NCBI RefSeq assembly: GCF_024199795.1
Contig: NZ_JANADK010000001.1
Span: forward strand, 2,046,001 to 2,110,000
Source: Bradyrhizobium sp. CCGB01
GTDB taxonomy: Bacteria > Pseudomonadota > Alphaproteobacteria > Rhizobiales > Xanthobacteraceae
Direction: 5' to 3'
DNA length: 64,000 nt
The position numbers were made by a program, and so were the translations under genes. Shown one piece after another: positions 42,308 through 49,977 of the stretch; the stretch's first letter is position 1, and each line of letters starts with the position of its first letter. The notes under the pieces were generated by a model. That model had not been told where the DNA came from, made no database searches, and was given only the letters and a program-made list of their open reading frames with translations.

Positions 42308-43333
42308 GTGAAAGCCGTCCATACCGAACTGCATCGCAGCCACGATCCGCAATTCTTCCTGGTTCGCGGCGTCGTCAAGCGCACCACCGAACAGCCCGAG
42401 CGCGCCGACCGCCTGCTCAACGGGTTGAAGGATGGCAAGCATCAATTGGTGGAGCCGACGACATTCGGGCAGGGGCCCCGCGCGCGCATCCACAGTCCGG
42501 AATATCTGTCGTTCCTGAGCGAGGCCTGGGAGGCCTGGACCGCGCTTGGCGATTCCGGCCCGGAGATGATCGGCAACATCCATCCCGTGCGCCATGCCGC
42601 GACCTATCCGACCCACATCGTCGGCAAGCTCGGCTGGCACACCGCCGATACCGCGGCGCCGATCGGCCCCGGTACCTGGGCCGCGGCTTGCGCCGCGACG
42701 GACGTCGCGGTCACGGCAGCGCAGATGGTGGTGGACGGCGAGGACGCGACCTATGCGCTCTGCCGTCCACCCGGGCATCACGCCTATCGCGACATGGCCG
42801 GCGGCTTCTGCTTCCTCAACAACAGCGCGATCGCGGCGGCGCATCTGCGGCTGAAGCACGAGCGCGTCGTGATCCTTGACGTCGACGTCCATCACGGCAA
42901 CGGCACGCAAGGCATATTTTACGCGCGGCCGGACGTGTACACCGTGTCGATCCACGCCGATCCCATCGCGTATTATCCCTATGTGTGGGGCTATGCGCAC
43001 GAGCGCGGCGAAGGTCCGGGCCTCGGCGCCAATCTCAACATCCCCCTGGCCATCGGCACCGGTGATGACGGCTACATGCAGGCCATGGATGTCGCGCGCA
43101 AGGCGATCGAATCCTTCGCGCCCGGCGCCCTCGTCATCGCACTCGGCCTCGACGCCTCCGAGCACGATCCGCTGCGCGGCCTCGCGGTCACCACACCCGG
43201 CTTCCGCCGCATCGGCCAGGCCATCGCCAGGATGGGCCTGCCGACCGTGTTCGTGCAGGAGGGCGGCTATCTCTCGGATATTCTGGGCGCGAACCTGACC
43301 TCGGTGCTGGCAGGGTTCGAAGAGGCGCGCTGA
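42308..43333 (+). CDS. Histone-deacetylase-family acetylpolyamine amidohydrolase
   Basis: A 341-residue arginase/deacetylase-fold zinc enzyme. The active-site motifs are CRPPGHHAYRDMAGGFCFLNN (tandem His) and ILDVDVHHGNGTQGIFY (zinc Asp and His), with VSIHADPIAYYPYVWGYAHERG and the late FVQEGGYL. The wide insert HPVRHAATYPTHIVGKLGWHT and these loops match acetylpolyamine amidohydrolases, which deacetylate N-acetylated putrescine or cadaverine. GTG start preceded by ACGGAG. Its product would feed the amine-catabolic genes at 28-36 kb, a functional link but not an operon. Confidence 0.88.
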   Translation: MKAVHTELHRSHDPQFFLVRGVVKRTTEQPERADRLLNGLKDGKHQLVEPTTFGQGPRARIHSPEYLSFLSEAWEAWTALGDSGPEMIGNIHPVRHAATYPTHIVGKLGWHTADTAAPIGPGTWAAACAATDVAVTAAQMVVDGEDATYALCRPPGHHAYRDMAGGFCFLNNSAIAAAHLRLKHERVVILDVDVHHGNGTQGIFYARPDVYTVSIHADPIAYYPYVWGYAHERGEGPGLGANLNIPLAIGTGDDGYMQAMDVARKAIESFAPGALVIALGLDASEHDPLRGLAVTTPGFRRIGQAIARMGLPTVFVQEGGYLSDILGANLTSVLAGFEEAR

Positions 43334-43337
43334 TCTT

Positions 43338-43506
43338 CGCCTCTCCCCGCGTGCGGGGAGAGGCCGGAATTTGCGATAGCAAATTCCGGGTGAGGGGGAG
43401 TCTCCGCGAGTCCAATCTTCACCTTTCTCGCGGTGACAGCCCCTCACCCCAACCCTCTCAGCGCGAGCGAAGCTCGTCGCGGCCCCGTAAGAACGGGGAG
43501 AGGGAC
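43338..43506. repeat. REP-like compound repeat, same family as 3551-3705
   Basis: Perfect hairpin CCTCTCCCCGC/GCGGGGAGAGG, a GGAATTTGC/GCAAATTCC dyad, GGTGAGGGGG and CCCCTCACCCC, then a closing GGGGAGAGGG. It separates the convergent deacetylase and Crp/Fnr genes and probably ends both transcripts. Confidence 0.75.
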
Positions 43507-43521
43507 TAGACGCGCCCCGCC

Positions 43522-44361
43522 CTAATCCTTGAACAAAATCTGCTCCAGCAGATCGATCCGGCTGATCCGGATGCTGCTGCCGTCGATGACGATGATGCGG
43601 CGGTCCTGGAAACGCTTCAGCATCATCGTGACCCATTGCCGTGTCGACCCGACCATGGCCGCGATCTGGTCATGGGTGATCTTGCGGTTGATGACGACGG
43701 TATCGCCTTCGGCAACGCCATGAAGCTCCGACAAAGTGAGCAGGAACTGGGCCAGCCGTTCGATCACCGAGCGTGTGCCGAGGATCTGCGCCATCGAAGA
43801 ATAGCATTTGCCCTTGGCGATGAGACCGTCAATCAGCGCCAGCGCGAAGCTCGGCATGCCGGTCAGTAATTTCTCGAGCGCGGGGCCGGAGAGGGCCGTG
43901 ATCTCGCAGGCCTCGATGGCGATGCCGGACCACATGTGAATGCCGCCGCCCGATATCTCCGGGCCTCCGATGAAATGTCCGGGCGTCCAATAGGCGAGCG
44001 TGATCTCGCGTCCCGACGGCGCGGTGTAGTAGACCCGCACCTGCCCGCGGCGGATGATGAAGATGCCGTCGTGGCCGTCGCCCTGGCTGAACACCATCTC
44101 GCCCTGCGGCACCGTGATCGTGCGGCCGGCCGCGTGCACGCGCGATTGTTCGGGCACCGACAGCCGATCGAGGAAATGCGCCCCGGCGTTCAGCCCGTCG
44201 ATCGTCTCGCTCATGAACAACGCCGAGCTTGCGGTCTTCGTGCGCGTGCTGCGCACTCGCCGCGTCTTCTCGCGGTCGGTCCAGTCGAACTGAACGCCCG
44301 GGTGATGCCGGTTGGCGAAAGCGGCAGGCTCGGTCGCGGCAGCTTCCTTGAGTATGGTCAT
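43522..44361 (-). CDS. Crp/Fnr-family transcriptional regulator
   Basis: A 279-residue protein. The cyclic-nucleotide-binding-type beta-roll (about 75-190) includes GEMVFSQGDGHDGIFIIRRGQVRVYY, followed by a long helix and a C-terminal winged helix (about 205-275: ITHDQIAAMVGSTRQWVTMMLKRF). There is no N-terminal Cys cluster, so it is not an oxygen-sensing Fnr. Residues 1-49 are a poorly structured extension; MSETIDG at 44214 would give the usual 230 residues. It diverges from the nitrate/sulfonate-type ABC operon and may control it. Confidence 0.85.
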   Translation of the reverse strand: MTILKEAAATEPAAFANRHHPGVQFDWTDREKTRRVRSTRTKTASSALFMSETIDGLNAGAHFLDRLSVPEQSRVHAAGRTITVPQGEMVFSQGDGHDGIFIIRRGQVRVYYTAPSGREITLAYWTPGHFIGGPEISGGGIHMWSGIAIEACEITALSGPALEKLLTGMPSFALALIDGLIAKGKCYSSMAQILGTRSVIERLAQFLLTLSELHGVAEGDTVVINRKITHDQIAAMVGSTRQWVTMMLKRFQDRRIIVIDGSSIRISRIDLLEQILFKD

Positions 44362-44652
44362 CGCAATCCGTCAGCTCTTAGATGTCTTGCGAATAGGTAA
44401 GAGCGACGATGGTGCGATGTCCATCTCTTTGCGATCGTTCCAAATCACTTAGCAAAGCTTGATACGCGCGCCGACCGGCGGCGAAACGATTCCTCTGTTG
44501 ATCGCTTCATCCCGAGAAAATCCTTTGCGCCGATGCGCGACGGAATCATGACGCGAGCGCGATGCAAGTAATTGCTTCAAGCAGCGAGCCGCTCCTTCGA
44601 TACTGCCGGTTCGCGTCGCTGCCGGAATGGCCCGGCCTCCGAGGACAATTCG

Positions 44653-46074
44653 ATGATCGATTTCAGCTCTGTCAGAACGAGTGCGGCCGTCGTGGCCATC
44701 ACAGTCGCCATGTTCGGTCCATCGCAGGCGGAGACGATACGTGTGGCGGTCGGAACGCAGGATACGACCATCAACTGCGCGACCGGCGGGCTGCTCATTC
44801 GCGAGCTCAAGCTGCTGGAGAAGTTCCTGCCCCATGACGGCAAGTACAAGGATGTCACCTACGACATTCAGTGGAAGAACTTCACCAGCGGCGCGCCGCT
44901 CACCAATGAGATGGTCGCGGGCAAGCTCGATTTCGGTGCGATGGCGGATTTTCCGGGCTCGTTGAACGGCGTGGCGTTCCAGAAGGCGGGACGCCGCAGC
45001 CTCTTCATCAGCGTGTTGTCCGGCAGCACCAAGGGCAGTGGCAATGGCATCGTGGTGCCGTCGGGTTCGCCGGTACAGTCCCTCGACGAGCTCAAGGGCA
45101 AGACCATCTCCGTGCCCTTTGCATCGACCTCGCACGGCATGCTGCTCCGCGCCATCGAGGCCAAGGGCTGGAATCCCGAGACCGACGTCAACATCATTAC
45201 GCAGGCGCCCGAGGTTGCTGGGCCGGCCTTGCAGGCCAACAAGATCGAGGCGCATGCCGACTTCGTTCCGTTCGCCGAACTGTTTCCGTGGCGGGGTTTT
45301 GCGCGCAAGATCTTTGACGGCGCGCAGGCGAACGCACCGACATTCCACGGCGGGCTGGTCGATGCCGAGTACGCCGAAAAATATCCCGAGATCGTCGTCG
45401 CCTATTTGCGTGCCGCGATCGAGGCGGACCGCCTGATTGCCGAGGAACCGGAAAAGTACAGCGAGCTGATCGCAAAGGTGACCGGCATCGAGGCCGAGGT
45501 CGAATATCTCTTCCATGGCCCGCTCGGTCTTCAGACCCGTGACGTGACCTGGAAGCCGGAATACCGCCAGGCAGTCGCAACCTCGATCAAGACGCTGAAG
45601 TTGCTCAAGCGGGCGGATAGCGATCTCGATATCAACCAGTTCGTCACGGACAAATTCATCCGCGTGGCGGCCGCGCAGGCCGGGCGGAACTACGACTCCG
45701 AGCTGAAGAACTATGCGCAGCTTCCGCTTCGAGCCAAGGACGCCGCGACGGGCGCCGAGATCGGCGACTTCAGCCGTGTTGCGCAGATCTGGATCAAGGA
45801 CGAGGCTCATGTCCGCCACTACGCGTCGCCCGAGAACGCCTTGAAAGCGCTCGCCGGCCTTGAAAAGGACGGCAAGACCATCCGCGTCGTCTACGCTCAG
45901 GATCGCGAGACCGGCATCAAGCTGTTCGCAAACCAGGCCTGGTTCGTGCGATCGTCGAGGGGCGAGCTGAGCGCGTTCCTGCTCAAAGACGCGGCGGAAC
46001 GCTGGTCGAAGCAGCATGGCGGCGCGGTGCTCGACTTTGCGGCCGCGCGCGAGTCCCTCGTCGCGAGCCGGTAA
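44653..46074 (+). CDS. Nitrate/sulfonate-type ABC transporter, periplasmic binding protein
   Basis: A 473-residue NMT1/SsuA-like solute-binding protein with a signal peptide (TSAAVVAITVAMFGPSQA). Stretches include AVGTQDTTINCATGGLLIRELKLLEKF, FTSGAPLTNEMVAGKLDFGAMADFPG and LDELKGKTISVPFASTSHGMLLRA. It is about 150 residues longer than SsuA or TauA, with an extra C-terminal domain from about residue 330. GAGGACAATTCG precedes the ATG. Permease and ATPase follow. The ligand is unknown; sulfonates, nitrate, cyanate and pyrimidine precursors are all carried by relatives. Confidence 0.87.
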   Translation: MIDFSSVRTSAAVVAITVAMFGPSQAETIRVAVGTQDTTINCATGGLLIRELKLLEKFLPHDGKYKDVTYDIQWKNFTSGAPLTNEMVAGKLDFGAMADFPGSLNGVAFQKAGRRSLFISVLSGSTKGSGNGIVVPSGSPVQSLDELKGKTISVPFASTSHGMLLRAIEAKGWNPETDVNIITQAPEVAGPALQANKIEAHADFVPFAELFPWRGFARKIFDGAQANAPTFHGGLVDAEYAEKYPEIVVAYLRAAIEADRLIAEEPEKYSELIAKVTGIEAEVEYLFHGPLGLQTRDVTWKPEYRQAVATSIKTLKLLKRADSDLDINQFVTDKFIRVAAAQAGRNYDSELKNYAQLPLRAKDAATGAEIGDFSRVAQIWIKDEAHVRHYASPENALKALAGLEKDGKTIRVVYAQDRETGIKLFANQAWFVRSSRGELSAFLLKDAAERWSKQHGGAVLDFAAARESLVASR

Positions 46075-46078
46075 GGCG

Positions 46079-46879
46079 ATGGCCGCCGCTATCCAGGCAC
46101 GGCCTGCTGGCATCCGATGGGTGGTCCGCGGCCTTTCGATCCTGGCCTGCATCACCCTGTGGCAGGTCGCTTCGACGACGCATCTCAATCTGGGGATCGT
46201 GACCTTCCGCAATGTGCCGCCGCCGGTCGAGGTCGTCCAATCCGCTATCGCCCTGTTTCGTTCGCCGAAACTGGCTGCGCATATCACCAGCAGCCTCTGG
46301 CGCGTGTTCGCGGGCTACGGGGCGGCGGTCGTCATCGGCGTGATCCTGGGATTTGCGATCGGCCGGTCGCGCGCGGCGAGCGACCTCTTGCTGCCGCCGC
46401 TCGAATTGCTGCGGCCGATTCCGGCGGTGGCGTGGATACCGCTGTCGATCCTGATGTTCCCGTCGTCCGAACTGTCGATGATCTACATTACCTTCATCGG
46501 AGCCCTGTTTCCGATCGTGCTGAACACCGTGCACGGTGTTGCGAATGTCGACCGTCGGCTGGTCGCCTCCGCCCGCAGCTTGGGCGCGCGCGGACCGGCG
46601 ATCCTCTGGGAAGTGGTCCTGCCGGACGCTGCGGCCAGCATCGTCACCGGGCTCGCGATCGGCATGGGCACGTCGTGGTTCTGCCTCGTCACCGCGGAGA
46701 TGATCTCAGGCCAGTTCGGCATCGGCTACTACACCTGGGAGGCCTACACGTTGCAGAATTATGCCGACATCATCGTCGGCATGCTGATCATCGGCCTGCT
46801 CGGCATGGGCTCCAGCTGGCTGCTGACGACCGCCGGGCGGCTTCTGATGCCTTGGCGCAGCTCGCGAGTTGCACGATGA
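46079..46879 (+). CDS. Nitrate/sulfonate-type ABC transporter permease
   Basis: A 266-residue inner-membrane protein with about six helices and the binding-protein-dependent loop VASARSLGARGPAILWEVVLPDAAASI. It resembles SsuC/TauC. The ATG at 46079 lies 4 bp after the binding-protein stop, with GTAAGG just before it. A five-codon frame (46876-46893) overlaps its stop and bridges to the ATPase start. Confidence 0.9.
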   Translation: MAAAIQARPAGIRWVVRGLSILACITLWQVASTTHLNLGIVTFRNVPPPVEVVQSAIALFRSPKLAAHITSSLWRVFAGYGAAVVIGVILGFAIGRSRAASDLLLPPLELLRPIPAVAWIPLSILMFPSSELSMIYITFIGALFPIVLNTVHGVANVDRRLVASARSLGARGPAILWEVVLPDAAASIVTGLAIGMGTSWFCLVTAEMISGQFGIGYYTWEAYTLQNYADIIVGMLIIGLLGMGSSWLLTTAGRLLMPWRSSRVAR

Positions 46880-46892
46880 AAGGCGTGGCGTG

Positions 46893-47732
46893 ATGAACAT
46901 TCGGGTCGCGGATATCGACGCGAAGAGCGTCGGTCGCATCGACATCGCCGATGTCTCGATCTCGCTTGGCGAAGGCAGTGATGCGTTCGAGGCGGTGAGC
47001 GGTCTCGACTTTGCCATCGCGCCGGGCGAGCTCGTCTGCATTCTCGGTCCCTCCGGCTGCGGCAAGTCCACGCTGCTCGGCGCGCTGGCCGGACATCTGC
47101 CAATTACAGCCGGCCGGCTCACGGTCGACGGGCAGAAGGTCCAGGGGCCGAGCCCCGATCGGGGAATGGTGTTTCAGCAACATACGCTGTTCCCCTGGAA
47201 ACGGGTGCGCGACAATGTCGCCTTCGGCCCGAAGATGCGGGGACTTGCGAGAAGGGAACGTGACCGCGCCGCCGACGCCATCCTGAGGCTGGTCGGGTTA
47301 TCCGGGTTCGAGGCGTTTTATCCGGCGCAGCTGTCAGGCGGTATGCAGCAGCGTGTCGAGATCGCGCGGGTCCTGATCAACCAGCCGCGAGTGCTGCTGA
47401 TGGACGAACCTTTCAGTGCGCTGGACGCGCAGACGCGCGGCATGATGCAGGAGGTCCTGCTCGACATCTGGAGCAAGATCCCGACCACCACGGTCTTCGT
47501 CACCCACGACATCGACGAGGCATTGTTCCTCGCCGATCGCATCGTCGTGATGAGCGCAAGACCCGGCCGGGTGATCGAGGATGTGGTGCTGCCTTTCGCG
47601 CGGCCACGCAGCCACGATCTCGTCACCGAACCCGAGTTCGTGCGCCTGAAGCGGCATGTCATGCAGCTTCTGCGACAGCCGGAAGGCAGCGAGCCGCTGG
47701 CACGGCTCAGTCCGCTCGGTGTTACACCCTAG
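46893..47732 (+). CDS. Nitrate/sulfonate-type ABC transporter ATP-binding protein
   Basis: A 279-residue ABC ATPase: Walker A GPSGCGKSTLLGALAG, Q-loop MVFQQHTLFPWKRV, signature LSGGMQQRVEIARVL, Walker B VLLMDEPFSALD, and switch His in FVTHDIDEALFLADR. These features are typical of SsuB/TauB/NrtD. The ATG at 46893 overlaps the stop of a five-codon minicistron as TGATG. Its own stop shares the tetramer CTAG with the stop of the convergent luciferase-like gene. Confidence 0.92.
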   Translation: MNIRVADIDAKSVGRIDIADVSISLGEGSDAFEAVSGLDFAIAPGELVCILGPSGCGKSTLLGALAGHLPITAGRLTVDGQKVQGPSPDRGMVFQQHTLFPWKRVRDNVAFGPKMRGLARRERDRAADAILRLVGLSGFEAFYPAQLSGGMQQRVEIARVLINQPRVLLMDEPFSALDAQTRGMMQEVLLDIWSKIPTTTVFVTHDIDEALFLADRIVVMSARPGRVIEDVVLPFARPRSHDLVTEPEFVRLKRHVMQLLRQPEGSEPLARLSPLGVTP

Positions 47733-48709
47733 AACATCCCGCTCGCCGCGAGGGCCTTGCAGACGTGCTGCATCTCGGCCTCGTCCGCGACCATGTCGAG
47801 CATGACAGTGGTCAGGCCCTTCGCCGCGAACTCCTTCAGCTTCGCGCCGATCTCGGCATAGCTGCCGACGAGATAGGGACAGTCGGCCTGGAAGGTCAGG
47901 AACGGCAGCAGCCAGTAGCCGTTGTCGGCGAGCTCGCCGCTCTGGCCGTCATAGAGGCGCCGCTTCCACACGGAGTCGCTGTTCTCCACGGTGAGCGCGA
48001 GCAGCTCGCGATCATCGGAATTGTCGCGGAAGCGCGCCTTTGCCGCGCGCCGCGCCTCGTCGCGTCCCTCGCGGGCGAAAATGCCAAAGTTCATTCCGGG
48101 CGCTTCGAGGCCGCGATCGAGATCGGGCGGCAGCATCTGCATCTTGATGCATCCGGTCTCCTTCGCCACGCGCTGCGCCGCTTCAGACTGGCCCGCGACC
48201 AGGAATTCCGGCATCAGCTCCGCCGGCAAGCGCGGGCGAAGTTGCAGGTTGCTCGCGCGGTAGAACCGTCCCTCGAAATTCACCGGGCGTGGGCTTTCCA
48301 GCAATTGGCGCATCAGCGCGACGAATTCGCCGAGCCTGACATAGCGGTCGGCGTGCGACTGGTCGTCGCCCAGCCCCTGCAGATCGCTGACCGCGGTCCC
48401 CGTGATCATGTTGAGATAGACCTTGCGGCCGTGGAGCTGCGCAAAGGATGAGACGAATTTTGCAGCCGTGAACGGGTGCATGTAGACGGGATTGACCGCG
48501 ATCAGCGGCGAAGATCGCGCCGTCGCAGCCATGATGTGCTGGGCCATCGCCCATGGCTCGACGAATACGTCGTTGCCTTCGAACAGCAAAATGCCTTCGA
48601 AGCCGTTGCGGTCGGCGAACCCAGCCACCCGCATCAGCTCGCCGACATATTTTTTGGGATCGCGGTTGCGCGAGATCGCGGGAAAGACGCGCAGCCGCGC
48701 CGGCGTCAT
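47729..48709 (-). CDS. Luciferase-like (LLM) flavin-dependent monooxygenase
   Basis: A 326-residue bacterial-luciferase-fold enzyme using reduced FMN and oxygen. Family stretches: VGELMRVAGFADRNGFEGILLFEG, VEPWAMAQHIMAATARSSPLIAVNP, RKVYLNMITGTAVSDLQGLGDD and ADRYVRLGEFVALMRQLL. It is close in length to alkanesulfonate monooxygenases, but its start overlaps the phosphopantetheinyl transferase stop (ATGA), tying it to the NRPS locus rather than to the convergent ABC importer. LLM enzymes act as tailoring hydroxylases in many peptide pathways; that role here is an inference. Confidence 0.87.
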   Translation of the reverse strand: MTPARLRVFPAISRNRDPKKYVGELMRVAGFADRNGFEGILLFEGNDVFVEPWAMAQHIMAATARSSPLIAVNPVYMHPFTAAKFVSSFAQLHGRKVYLNMITGTAVSDLQGLGDDQSHADRYVRLGEFVALMRQLLESPRPVNFEGRFYRASNLQLRPRLPAELMPEFLVAGQSEAAQRVAKETGCIKMQMLPPDLDRGLEAPGMNFGIFAREGRDEARRAAKARFRDNSDDRELLALTVENSDSVWKRRLYDGQSGELADNGYWLLPFLTFQADCPYLVGSYAEIGAKLKEFAAKGLTTVMLDMVADEAEMQHVCKALAASGMF

Positions 48710-49437
48710 TCAGCCGCTTCCTGGAGCGGCCAGGCATTGCGCGCGATGGGAAGGCCGCCGGTCGCACGGGAGCCGTCGGCGATCGCGAGACGATGCGAGG
48801 GCGATGGCGAGCACAGCGAGAAGCGCCACGCGTGCGGATCGTCGGCGATGTCGGGCTTGAAGCTGATCTCAATGGCCTCCCGCGACACTTGCATTGCGAA
48901 AGCGTCGAGCGGCAGATTGAGCCCAAACCCCCGCGCCTTCAAATAGGCCTCCTTGAGCGTCCAGTAGTCGAAGAAGCGCTCGATCGCGGCGGGCTCCGGC
49001 AGTCCGCGCAGGGTTTCGACCTCCTCCGGCGCAAAGAAGCGAAGCGCGGTGGACAGCGGCGCGACACGCCGCGACACGGTTTCGACGTCGACCCCGACGG
49101 CCTCATGCCTCGACACGACGCAGGCAACGCAGCCGTCGGCATGGGACAGGCTGAAATGCAGCGCGGTCGAGGTCGCGGGCGCTGCAACAAACGGCCGCCC
49201 GTAGCGGCCGGCCCCGAACGACCAGTCGGAGGGTGCGACGTTGGAGACGACCTGCGACAGCGCCATGCGCAGCATCGCGTGCGCGAAGATATATTGCCGC
49301 CGATGCCGCTCGAACATGAAGCGGTCGGCGCGGATCCGTTCGTCGACCGAGAGCAGGCGGCGGCACGCATCGACCGCGCCCGGCGCGTCAATGGTCTCGA
49401 TCAGTCCGACAAACAGTTCAATTCTGTCGTCTGCCAT
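48706..49437 (-). CDS. Sfp-type 4'-phosphopantetheinyl transferase
   Basis: A 243-residue protein of two similar half-domains. The magnesium and CoA motifs are EAVGVDVETV near residue 114 and WTLKEAYLKARGFGL near 160; FSLSHADGCVACVV is the usual LSHS-like strand. It transfers phosphopantetheine from CoA to the carrier-domain serines of the nearby NRPS. ATG 49437 begins MADDRIELFVG; the frame runs open to 49509 without a better start. The gene for the LLM monooxygenase overlaps its stop by 4 bp. Confidence 0.92.
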   Translation of the reverse strand: MADDRIELFVGLIETIDAPGAVDACRRLLSVDERIRADRFMFERHRRQYIFAHAMLRMALSQVVSNVAPSDWSFGAGRYGRPFVAAPATSTALHFSLSHADGCVACVVSRHEAVGVDVETVSRRVAPLSTALRFFAPEEVETLRGLPEPAAIERFFDYWTLKEAYLKARGFGLNLPLDAFAMQVSREAIEISFKPDIADDPHAWRFSLCSPSPSHRLAIADGSRATGGLPIARNAWPLQEAAE

Positions 49438-49485
49438 TAATTGGGCCCATGGCGTCAGGCGGAGGCCAAATCTCCGACCTGACGG

Positions 49486-49515
49486 AAGAATCAACTGAGC
49501 AAGAATCAACTGAGC
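49486..49515. repeat. Tandem 15-bp duplication
   Basis: AAGAATCAACTGAGC occurs twice without interruption, upstream of the phosphopantetheinyl transferase gene. Copy number may vary between strains. The rest of 49438-49667 shows no gene. Confidence 0.8.
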
Positions 49516-49667
49516 GGACCGCTTCTAACGGTCCACCCGGGCAATTTCTTGTCGATTTGCAGGCCGGTTTACAGGCGCAAGCTTGTGCGAGACCCCAACT
49601 CGACGAGCGAGCGGCCCATATCCGAAAGTGAAGCTCGAGGTTCGTGCGGCGTCCCGGCCGACGAGCC

Positions 49668-49835
49668 TTACTTCTTCTTCTTGGCTTTCTTCGAGCCGCT
49701 GAGCATCGAAAGGCTGGCGTCGACATCCTTGAGCGCGGACTGGAGCTTCTTCTTCTCGGCGCCCAGCAGCTTTTGCAGGGCCTTGCGGTCCTTGTCGCTC
49801 AACGAAGTGCCCTTGGTAAATTTGATGAAACCCAT
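49668..49835 (-). CDS. 55-residue Lys-rich helical protein
   Basis: A 55-residue protein beginning MGFIKFTKGTSLSDKDRKAL, with a central amphipathic helix (KALQKLLGAEKKKLQSALKDV) and a poly-Lys end (KKAKKKK). GGGGGAG before the ATG at 49835 is a strong ribosome site; the open frame upstream to 49913 is not needed. It lies 142 bp after the NRPS stop and 230 bp before the phosphopantetheinyl transferase, same strand. Function unknown; nucleic-acid binding is possible from charge alone. Confidence 0.7.
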   Translation of the reverse strand: MGFIKFTKGTSLSDKDRKALQKLLGAEKKKLQSALKDVDASLSMLSGSKKAKKKK

Positions 49836-49977
49836 AACAAACTCCCCCGGTTGAAAATAATCGTCCAAATCAAAACGGCAGAATAATCTTGCGCGCTGGC
49901 GCCAAATAATCAAGCTGCAACTTTGTCATTCACAGCTTTGGCGAGTGAACCCGTATTCGCCCGTGCTGTACGGCCGG

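Noticed and set aside
47729..48709. LLM monooxygenase as part of an alkanesulfonate (ssu) operon with the ABC importer at 44653-47732
   Set aside because: It is convergent with the importer and its start overlaps the phosphopantetheinyl transferase stop, so expression goes with the NRPS locus.
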